Shown: positions 14,893 to 25,705 of the stretch, piece after piece
Layout: every line of letters begins with the position of its first letter
Position numbering within the stretch: position 1 is the first letter of the stretch
Assembly (NCBI GenBank): GCA_021014945.1
Contig: MU266651.1
Location: forward strand, 1 to 26,449
Direction: 5' to 3'
Source of the DNA: Leucogyrophana mollusca
Lineage: Eukaryota > Basidiomycota > Agaricomycetes > Boletales
DNA: 26,449 nt
Position numbers and translations under genes: made by a program
The notes under the pieces: generated by a model
What the model was told of the DNA's origin: nothing
The model's input: only the letters and a program-made list of their open reading frames with translations
The model's database searches: none

Positions 14893-15300
14893 TGCCTGAT
14901 ATCCCTGCTGGACCTGTGGATTACGCACTCATGCTATGAACCCTGTTTCATCTTCCAGTCATATCGTGTCGTTTTTTAATCTTATTCTCTGTTGTAAACG
15001 ACGCGTACATTGTTACTATAATGGCTCTGGCATTACCTTTTCATTGGCATTTACATCCTATCTACGCATGATTTTGTAGAGATAGACTGCGCAGTTACTT
15101 TATAGAACATCACTTTCTACACCAACCCTCCCTCGCCGATGGATCACCCAGACCCTCTAGCGGGCCGCCCGGCGGAAGCCAGAAGTGGGGTGACTAAGCA
15201 AATGTAACTCGCTCAGCCCCAGTGGCGCGGCCTTCGTTCCAAGTGACCACAGCATCAACCTTGTTTGTCTTGCGCCAACTTATCCGAAGAATCGACAAAA
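14893..15300. other. Intergenic: beta-helix gene 3' flank and poly(A) polymerase promoter
   Basis: About 400 bases between two genes on the same strand. The first half is A/T-rich as expected for a 3' untranslated region; the second half is GC-rich in places (CTAGCGGGCCGCCCGGCGG around 15160). No convincing ORF, RNA gene or TATA box was recognised. Confidence 0.5.
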
Positions 15301-18026
<2,726 letters not shown>

Positions 18027-18526
18027 AAGATGGCCGACTCTTCGTGTTTCAGTCTTTCCTGGACATGGAAGCGAAGATTCGAAGCCTGGCAGAAACGTTG
18101 CAGATCCCTATATTTGTTGCCGTGGCCTTTCAGATCCGTTGGTTTATTCATTCTTCCTCTCCAGGGACCGAAATCTGCGAGAAGGGAATTGCCCCTGAGT
18201 GTCTCAAACTTCGACACGACTTGGGTGATCACGGTGCTTGCTTGCTGTTACTGGTGGATTACCCTATACCGATCAATCCATTGTTCCGTCCTGCTTCCGT
18301 CGCTGATCAGTTCTCTTTCCTGCATTTCTTTTTTTTCTTATAGCCTCGAACCCTTCGCTGTATTTCTGCGTCCTCCAAACCAAGACACAATCGTGTATTA
18401 TAATTTAAATAAGCAATCGCTACAAATATTCTGCGAGGTTGGGTCCTGGTGCTGGTATCCTCAGAATCAGAATAAAACCTAAGGGGTAACGAAGGAGTCA
18501 TGTATGATATACAAAAGCGTTGGGTT
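18027..18526. other. Convergent intergenic region, 3' ends of PAP1 and the membrane protein gene
   Basis: About 500 bases between two stop codons facing each other. Overlapping open frames of up to 150 codons occur after the PAP1 stop, but none resembles a known protein and they lack supported splice continuity. A T-rich run lies at 18325-18341. A plus-strand AATAAA lies at 18471-18476, 445 bases after the PAP1 stop, and could be its polyadenylation signal or chance. Confidence 0.45.
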
Positions 18527-19929
18527 CTAACGGTCGTTTACGATATGGTGGGGCGAACCTGGCGAGGCGACGTCACCGTGGGGAGGCAGTCGAGATCGTC
18601 TTCTACCTTGATATATCGACAGCGTGTCTCTGTCGAAATGTGGAGAAACGGGGTCTTGGATACCCATAGATAGTTTGTTACCCAACGCTTCGAAATTAAG
18701 CTTCGCGCCGAGCTTGAAGTCGTCGCACTTCCAAAGGCGCTGGTAGATGTAAGATTCAGCAGGTTGAGATGTCACAGATGAGGTCGGTGATGGAAAGACG
18801 TGAGGAGTGCGCAGCCAGCAGCGGAGACGATGGGATGCTCCTGCTGGCGTTGATGAGACGGGGATAGAGCTAACGGAGGTGATATGAGATTGCATCATGA
18901 TTGAGCTGTGGGGTAGAGGTTCACGTACTAGATCATGAAAGACACAGTCTGAGGCTCGCAGTCAAGTCGAAGTTCGTAATTATCAAAGAGAATGCGGCCT
19001 GCTCCTCCAGCTTCGTAGTCGAGGGAGAGACTATAAAGCCCTACTTCGACAAGCTGCCATCTGAACAACGTAAGCGGATCATTGGAGAGAATAGAAGCAC
19101 AAACATACCTTATAATGAAGCTTACATGCGCGCGCCCGACGACTGCTTGATAAATAAGCATATCCTGCGTCGCATTTCTGAGGATGGCGAACGACGCATC
19201 CCCGATGGATCGGAAATCTGGGTCTCTCCCGACCCAGAGATCATTGTCACCAAATAACCGGTGGTCGATCTCCCCTGTTCGTAACCAGACTCGCAGATTA
19301 TACAGACAGCCAGCAGGTAAACTTGATCTTGGAGGGAACACACTAGATAAACAATGAGCAGACTGGTGCTAAGGGACGCGGCGGCTACCCACAAGACTGA
19401 GAAGTTTAGACGGCGTGGGTCAATGGAGAGTCTCATGGTAATTGTTTCACATAAGGTGCGTTCCACATGGCCGGCCTTCATGGATAGTGAGAAGGTATAG
19501 TGGTTTGGCCGATCCGCTTCAGCTTCCACTCTGGGGAAATGCAATGTCTCTTGAGAAGGGGGGATTGCTGCCAATTATCAGGTAAACTTACACGATGAAG
19601 AACTGCAGCGGCGCAGACCCAGCACATAGATTGTAAGTGTATGTCACCACCTCTTGGGACTCCATCTGTAAGAAGGAACTGGGTGGACTGCAGTTGGGGA
19701 TGCAGTCAGTGACACAGCCTGGGAACAGAATGACAAGGTGCCGACTTCGAAGCTGACGATCTGTCCGAAGGCAATCCGCGAAGGCCACCGATATTGGTGC
19801 ACGGCAGGAGCATTTCATGAGAATCAATCAGATTCGAAGATGCCATTGTAGGCACAAGCTGGGACATTACAGGCTGCTTCCCACCCTCAAGGGCTCGTAA
19901 GGCGGAGTCGATTCCTCCTCCTGCAGCAT
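18527..19929 (-). CDS. Predicted membrane protein of unknown function, 5' end unresolved
   Basis: No family recognised. The 3' exons are well supported: 18905-18527, 19060-18929 and an exon ending at 19109 join in frame by good GT-AG introns. They give VGRDPDFRSIGDASFAIL, then VGRAHVSFIIRWQLVEVGLYSLSLDY, and end ...SPGSPHHIVNDR. An upstream exon (starting at 19530, after a clean CCCCAG acceptor) encodes PNHYTFSLSMKAGHVERTLC and one hydrophobic segment (FSVLWVAAASLSTSLLIVYL), a likely transmembrane helix. It joins to an exon ending at 19592 (VVTYTYNLCAGSAPLQFFIV). The link between the membrane segment and the 3' exons needs a weak splice site. Further 5', coding-like stretches (MLQEEESTPPYEPLR from 19929; SNLIDSHEMLLPC near 19830) lie in three different frames that I could not join. 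Either the 5' model is wrong or that part is decaying. Confidence 0.5.
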
Positions 19930-20253
19930 GATGCTGGGCGTATCCTGACGGATAACTGACCAGAGTCCGGAGTTAAAGTTAGCCAGTTCTGCGATATGCT
20001 CTCAGCAACAAGTTGGATGGCGGGATGGAATCAGTTATTCCTAGCTTATAGATAGGAAAGGTGGCTGTCCTCTTATACACGAAGCCTTAGAAATGGATTA
20101 GAATTGAGCGCCGAGCCATTCGAAAAACAGGTCATGAGATGGCCACAGAAAGGTTCAAGAGCACAGCTACAGGAATATTCTGATCGGTGATTGGTGCCAG
20201 CTTGAAGGCACAGCAGTTCGGATAACCCAGGAAAGGAAGGTCTCTCTCGTTTG
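19930..20253. promoter_or_regulatory. Divergent region upstream of GatB and the membrane protein gene
   Basis: About 320 bases. A coding-like stretch on the minus strand (LANFNSGLWSVIRQDTPS, 19930-19990) continues the frame of the membrane protein, so its real 5' exon may reach in here. The rest, up to the GatB start, shows no recognised element. Confidence 0.35.
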
Positions 20254-22391
20254 ATGCTGGCTCGACGGAATGTTCGTCAGTCCCGCCAGTTCCAGCAGCT
20301 TTGGCGCAGCTTCAGTTCTTACGGGCTTCACGGCTCGCGTGAGGCGAAGCAGGATAAGCGCTGGCCTGGCTGGGAGGTTGTCGTGGGCATAGAAGTCCAC
20401 GCTCAGATAAAATCTCGCAGGAAGCTATTTTCTGGTAAGTGTGTTGCACTCTCTCTCAATATTTATTCTGACGGTGTCACATAATACCGTGCTTGGCTTT
20501 GAAAAGGCTCATTGACGTCTCAGCCTGGAGAAGCCCCCAATACGTCTGTGTCTGCATTTGATGCTGCGTTTCCTGGAACACTGCCAGTACGTCCTTCTTC
20601 CAGCAGTTCGCTTCTGCAATCTGACTTGTTCCAAGAAATTGAATTCTAAATGCGTAGAACTGGCTGTCAGGACTGCTTTGGCTCTCAATTCTGAAGTCCA
20701 GCCGCGCTCGACATTCGATCGGAAGCATTACTTTTACCCCGACCTACCTGCTGGGTATCAGATCACTCAACGCTATGGTGAGCCAGCGTGGTTTCTGCGT
20801 TATGTTGCAAATGTTTGAGACCACCGTATGTCGTATTGTAGCACCGTTAGCCAAGGGTGGTTTCCTAAGGCTAGCAAAACAAGGTATCCCAGTTCGCATA
20901 ACCCAGATACAACTCGAGCAGGTGCGCGGATGTTAGAACGGGAACCGTTCTGACCTATCCTGACCGAGCTTAGGACACTGCAAAATCGACCTTTGATGCT
21001 CGTCGGAGAGAGTCTCATGTTGACCTGAACAGAGCAGGTTCAGGCCTCATGGAAATTGTCTCCGAGCCTGATCTGCGGTAAGCTGATCTGTGTGAAAGTT
21101 GCATGCAGCTGAATGCAATTATGCAGGTCACCCGAAGAGGCAGGGGATTATATCCGAACCCTTCAAGCGGTGCTTCGTTCGGTTGGCTCTAGTGACGGAA
21201 ACATGGAACAGGTCAGTGCTTCCTACATTCTACTGATCATGACTTCAAGTCTCATATACATCATAGGGATCCCTACGATGCGACGTGAATGTATCCGTTA
21301 ACCGAACCGGGGCACCGCTTGGGACGCGGTGTGAAATCAAGAACCTGAACAGTGCGAAATTCGCCATGATGGCAATCAGTAAGCGCTGGTCATTCGTCGC
21401 ATCGATTTAGTGATTACTCATACGGATACAGCTTCTGAGGTGTTCCGCCACATAGAGTTACTGGAGAGCGGTGTTCCTGTTCCTCAAGAAACTCGGGGCT
21501 TTGATGAGGACAGGGCTGAGACATTCAAGCTACGAAGCAAAGAAGACGCCCCAGACTACAGATACATGCCTGACCCGAATCTCCCTCCCCTTCTTCTGAC
21601 TAAAGTGCATCTGCTCGTCTTCCACCAGAATACACGTTTAATGAAGTTGCTTTGCAGGAGTATGTAGACCGCATACGAAGGACAATGCCAGAGCTGCCAG
21701 ATGCTCAGCGGGCACGTCTACTTGCTCAGGGTTTGTCCCCGAGAGACGCCGACGTCCTCATGGCCGTCGATGCAGGCCGGGAAGTTGGATTTGATGGCGA
21801 GCCCGGGCGAGGGGCTGTTGCTTATTTCGATAAACTTGCACAAGGAAGAGACCCGAAAGTAGCTGTGAACTGGTGGGCTACCTTTCGGTTCATATCTGTC
21901 TCCAATAGGCTGACCACAAAAACAGGATGACGCATGATCTACTCGGACAGCTGAGCGCCCGGAAAGAAACATTCGGAGACAACCCAGTCTCCGTATCCCA
22001 GCTGGGCGAACTGATCGACATGGTTCAAACTGGGAAAATCACTGGTACTGGTCTGCTTTTCTGTGGAAGTGATTGTGCTCATGTTCCATCTAAAGGTACA
22101 TCGGGCAAAACCATTCTACGCCACATGATTGCCCACCCCTCGGATTCGTCACCACTGGAACTCGCGACAAAACATTCTCTGAATGCTATTGCGTCGGATG
22201 ATGGCGTTTCTTTGCGAGTATGGTGCAAAGAGGCAATAGAGGCGCTTCCTGACGTTGCAGAAGCTGTTCGAAAAGGAAACCCCCGGGTTCTCAATCGACT
22301 TGTGGGCAGTGTTATGCAGCGAAGTCGGGGCCGTGCTGACGCTCAGAGTGTTAGAGAGATGTTGGAAGCCATGCTAATGAATAGTCCATAG
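20254..22391 (+). CDS. PET112: Mitochondrial glutamyl-tRNA(Gln) amidotransferase subunit B (GatB/Pet112)
   Basis: GatB is the kinase-like subunit of the amidotransferase that converts Glu-tRNA(Gln) to Gln-tRNA(Gln) in mitochondria. Eleven exons (20254-20434, 20507-20586, 20636-20777, 20842-20921, 20974-21077, 21127-21211, 21267-21378, 21432-21604, 21658-21872, 21926-22044, 22096-22391) give 528 residues. The N-terminus is rich in Arg, Gln and Ser with no acids for the first 30 residues, fitting a mitochondrial presequence. Family motifs follow in order: [78 protein letters not shown] and [14 protein letters not shown]. The C-terminal GatB/YqeY tail has ITGTSGK. The intron 21605-21657 has a weak donor; an alternative frame in it ([15 protein letters not shown]) also looks coding, so that junction is less sure. 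Confidence 0.95.
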
Positions 22392-22943
22392 ATGCATTCC
22401 ACAAGAATATAGACGAAAGATGGGGCCGCCGAGCTGCGCCGGCAGAAATCTTGTCCACCAATCATTTTGATCTGGTAACAGTGGCAAATGCCAACTTGCA
22501 TCGAATATCTTTTGACTCTCGGAATAGGTCTACGTTTGGGGGCCACGATGACAATACAATACAAAATGAAAGGAGCATATTTAACATTAGTAGTAGGCCA
22601 TGTCATATCGAGCGGTAGGCGCTAACGGCTCCACCAAATGGGACATTGACTCCATTCAATGTTGATGATACACTCTCTCGAGAACATGGTAAAGACAACC
22701 TCAGAATGTTATAGGACTTTAACGAGACACTGGTGATCACATCCAGGTGAGCATTTGCGTCTCGAAGACGAACAGCTGGTACGTCTTGAAGATGAGACGG
22801 AGGAAATGGTGGTGGCAAGCAGGATGGAGCTCGAGCAACCTATTTCCCCGGCAACACCCAGTGTCTGGCTGTTTTGCCGACTTCTTGACGCAAAAAGCAA
22901 TAAATATTGAAACCTGTCATCCTTGTGCAGGGGCCATGCATAG
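22392..22943. other. Convergent intergenic region with one small unexplained open frame
   Basis: About 550 bases between the GatB stop and the stop of the small secreted protein gene. A Glu-rich plus-strand frame at 22746-22910 (54 codons, GEHLRLEDEQLVRLEDETEE...) looks coding-like but has no ATG near its start and no recognised relative. It may be a remnant or chance. Nothing else is seen. Confidence 0.4.
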
Positions 22944-23315
22944 CTAACCTCGGTTATACGTCGGCTCTAACGAAAAGCAAACAACCTCTGCCAGTTAAGA
23001 ACGAACGAACGAAAGCTCCGCTTACTGAGTTCATTCTTGCATGTGACATTACGATAGAACCTGATATGGACGTTGCAGGACGCTCCCAGGGACCACGAGT
23101 GCAGCTGCCCGGCTGGTATCTTCGTGATGTCCTTACACGACCCACAAGCACAATCGTCGTCCTAATGCTTATGACCTATCTCAACGTAGTGGTGCTCTGC
23201 GGTTCTGTTCAAGTGGGTCCCAAATGAAGGACATAACGTCGTAAGCATCAACGGCAACGACTTGCGTTGTGCAGATGCCAGCGGCGAGGAGGATAGCGGC
23301 AGGGCGGAGAAGCAT
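22944..23315 (-). CDS. Candidate small secreted cysteine-containing protein
   Basis: Three exons (23315-23238, 23161-23026, 22987-22944) join in frame to an 85-residue protein. Residues 1-21 (MLLRPAAILLAAGICTTQVV...) form a clear signal peptide with a likely cleavage after AVA or QVVA. The mature part has six cysteines (CACGSC, GASC, VTC, VVC) and the phrase KIPAGQLHSWSLGASCNVHIRFY, which vaguely recalls small fungal crystallin-like secreted proteins; that is speculation. The second intron (23025-22988) has a good GTAAGC donor and CAG acceptor but is only 38 nt. The first intron uses a weak GTTATG donor; if it is not removed, exon 1 would instead encode a 44-residue peptide. A TATA box lies about 135 bases upstream. 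Function unknown. Confidence 0.45.
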
Positions 23316-23449
23316 TCAGTGCGTTCCAGTTTGGAGTGAATCAGTATGATAGTGGACGAGGAACGGGATCCACGCACGAGTGGGCGAAAGGCGTCGAACG
23401 TTCCGCTGACAACCTAGACAAGTGGGACCTTTTTGCACTAGAGTATCCC

Positions 23450-23456
23450 TTTTATA
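23450..23456 (-). promoter_or_regulatory. TATA box (TATAAAA) of the small secreted protein gene
   Basis: TATAAAAGGG on the minus strand, 135 bases before the proposed ATG at 23315. It is the best TATA match in the right half of the window and supports transcription to the left. Confidence 0.5.
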
Positions 23457-24090
23457 ATTATGGAAGGGGCGCACCGATACCATACTGATACGACTCCAGT
23501 ACCTCTCGATCGACTTCAGTATTCGATATACAAGGCTCAAATTCTGTGCTCGACCGAACACCCGCATGAGTTCTTGGTAGTAAAGCACGCTGGCGCGAGA
23601 CGAATAGCGCGTTCACGCGAGACGAATGGCACCATGCAGAGACGAGAGGGTATGTGAGAATATTGGACGCATCACCTCAACATGCCGAAGTGCAGTAACG
23701 TATCCGAAAGCCTCACAAAATTCTCGGAGAGGATGAGTTGTGGTCGGAGGCAGCCACATTAATATTGTCTTTTGTAACCGCTCCTCCTCACTGTCAATCA
23801 TAAGTTCTTCGGACCAACCGCAAGATTCTCAGCCAACGTAGCCAATACATGTATCTACACGTATTCTACTGCAAAGTTGCCCGACCTCCCTCGCTAGCCA
23901 TCCGATGCTAATGTCCATCCTGTGCTCATGTCGATATTGATCCTGAACTTAACCTGGGCCCCGCGCAGTATGCATCTTCCCGGTTGGGTACCGCGAGTTC
24001 GGGTCCAGTCTGACGAGGTGCACAGAATATTGACTGGGTTAAGATAACCCCGCTTTGTTTGACAGGTTAAACTCATATAGTGATAAACAC
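23457..24090. other. Gene-poor stretch with ambiguous open frames on both strands
   Basis: A plus-strand frame from the ATG at 23460 (LQYSIYKAQILCSTEHPHEF) and a following stretch (GEDELWSEAATLILSF near 23720) look coding-like. Minus-strand frames here look equally plausible. I could not build a consistent gene on either strand. It may hold a fragment of an unknown gene. A short direct repeat, GCGCGAGACGAAT / CGCGAGACGAAT, occurs at about 23592-23627. Confidence 0.3.
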
Positions 24091-24782
24091 ATGTCCAGTC
24101 CACCATCTCCATCGACCTCCGCGTCCGCTAACATCGTCCACACATGAGCAGAAGCACTCCAAACAAAGATCGGCCCCCTTTCCCTCAAGGCACAGGCAAT
24201 GCTCGAAAAGGACACCGCCAAGGAGGTAAAGGCGGAAGCAAAGGCAGAGACTGCGCAGAAGAAGATGGTGCGTGTCGTCACGGCGGCGGCAGGCTTCCCG
24301 AATCCTCGTCAAGCATATCGAGCGGAATAAGCGCAAACACGTCACGGCTATCTTTGGGCTCGAGGCGTTCGGTGCGTCTCTTCCCTTTTCCGCGTCCCAT
24401 TTTCTCCCTACTGTGTCCCATTTTACTCTCGTGTCTTTTCTACTACGTGTCCCGTTTTCTTGCTGCTGACTCAGGCTAATTCGTCCCACCATAACCATCG
24501 CCATTGACATCCACCCACCCTACACACAGACATTGTCCTAAAAAAAAAGTCACCAAATTCCTCGCGCAAAAAGTCACCTCCGGGACGCGCAACGCGCAGG
24601 GCGCGAGGGTCGTCGTGGAAGGGGACGTCGCTGACGATGTGCTTGAGCTAATTGAGGGTGCGGGCGGGGTACTGAGGGGCGTGCCGGTTGCGAATTGCGA
24701 GATTGTTGAGAAGAAGAAGAAAAGCGCTGAGGGGGGCGCGGCTGACACGGACGCGCGTGGTGTCACCTCACGTTTCGCGTGA
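24091..24782 (+). pseudogene. Decayed TMA22/DENR (density-regulated protein) copy
   Basis: TMA22 is a ribosome-recycling and reinitiation factor with an N-terminal Cys-rich zinc-binding part and a C-terminal SUI1 domain. Recognisable here are EALQTKIGPLSLKAQAMLEK (from 24152), KAEAKAETAQKKM (to 24267), ASRILVKHIERNKRKH...FGLEAF (24293-24371), then VTKFLAQKVTSGTRNAQGAR and VVVEGDVADDVLELI to a stop at 24782. The N-terminal part with its cysteines is absent: after a short start (MSSPPSPSTSASANIVHT, 24091) the frame meets a stop at 24145 just before EALQTK. The intron between KKM and ASR is only 25 nt (24268-24292), too short to splice normally. Downstream of FGLEAF, a run of nine A (24540-24548) puts the expected LKK-VTKF out of frame, unless splicing ends at the AAG formed by that run. 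Loss of an essential domain plus two frame problems suggest a pseudogene; assembly or deletion errors cannot be excluded. Confidence 0.7.
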
Positions 24783-25596
24783 CAATTCAAGTCACACCGA
24801 GGGTTGGCTTTTCAATTTTCAAGCTCTGATCGGTGTTGTTTCATTCTTATCAGTGTCGTTTGGACAGGTTTAGAGGACAAATGGGAACACAGGCCAATAC
24901 CAACTTTACGGTCGCTCTAGAATCATAGCAGCCCTGGGCGGCAAACAAAATCACGAAGACTCAAGAGAGGTGCGTCTCCAGGAGGAGATTCTTGTGACGC
25001 ATGGAATTAGACCGCAAAAACCCACAAAGCCCATTGGCGTAGAGGAGCCAGGGTCAGACCCAACGACGAAGAACGAAACTGATAGGAGGGAGACCCAAAA
25101 GGATAAGAAACGTCTCGACAGCGGCGGAGATCTGCGCGATGCAGTGCTTGCTGTTCCCAACCACTTGATAGGACCCCATCCGCTAACCCATGCCTTCGGC
25201 TCGTTCTTTAGCGCGTATCGTCATTTATAACTTCAATCCCCTCGTTGGGCCTTCGTGGTGCCTCCGTCCTTATGGCATGCTATCGATACGTGGTATTTCC
25301 ACGACACGAGGTTCTACGCAGGCCTTTTGCGCCCCAAGCGCTTATCGAAATTTCTTCTTCTTCCCACTTTGTGGTATCGGACCCTTACACTTCCAGCGCC
25401 AATGCGAGCGTCTGTACGGCAGTGGTGCGCAATCCCCCCTTCGATGCACATGTATTTCACAGCCCCTTATTTCGTACTTCCAGAGCAGACCAGCTCTTCT
25501 TATACTATGAGGCCGTCCTCATGGAAGCCTTGAGGATGCTGTTCGTTCACGCCTGAGAATGTGAGTGCCGCGATCTGACCGTGGATGTGGCTCGAA
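24783..25596 (+). other. Intergenic region with one low-confidence ORF (25272-25556)
   Basis: Bases 24783-25240 hold nothing I recognise. From 25190 to 25556 all three plus frames are open. The frame with ATG at 25272 (94 codons; motifs EISSSSHFVVSDPYTSS and RADQLFLYYEAVLMEAL) has the most protein-like composition, but there is no homology I recognise, no signal peptide and no splice support. It could be an exon of an unmodelled gene or chance. Confidence 0.25.
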
Positions 25597-25603
25597 TATA
25601 ATA
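25597..25603 (+). promoter_or_regulatory. Possible TATA box of the IRG-like GTPase gene
   Basis: TATAATA lies 103 bases before the ATG at 25706, a normal distance for a fungal TATA element plus leader. C/T-rich sequence follows it, as often seen near fungal transcription starts. Confidence 0.45.
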
Positions 25604-25705
25604 GCCCTCCGGTCGAAACCCGTCTTTTCATTTAATCAAGCTTACTCTACAACTTGCTCCCGGACAGTTTTGTACCTTTCTTAGATACATTATCCACCGC
25701 ACGCA

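Noticed and set aside
18030..18482. 150-codon plus ORF after the PAP1 stop
   Set aside because: No homology, hydrophobic from T-rich sequence, overlaps other open frames; more likely 3' untranslated region.
22709..22900. Ser/Arg-rich minus ORF
   Set aside because: It is the complement of a Glu-rich plus frame; neither has a start with support or a known relative.
23316..23588. Minus ORF upstream of the small secreted protein (QELMRVFGRAQNLSL...)
   Set aside because: It runs through the proposed TATA box and leader of the secreted protein gene and conflicts with equally plausible plus-strand frames; no evidence to choose.
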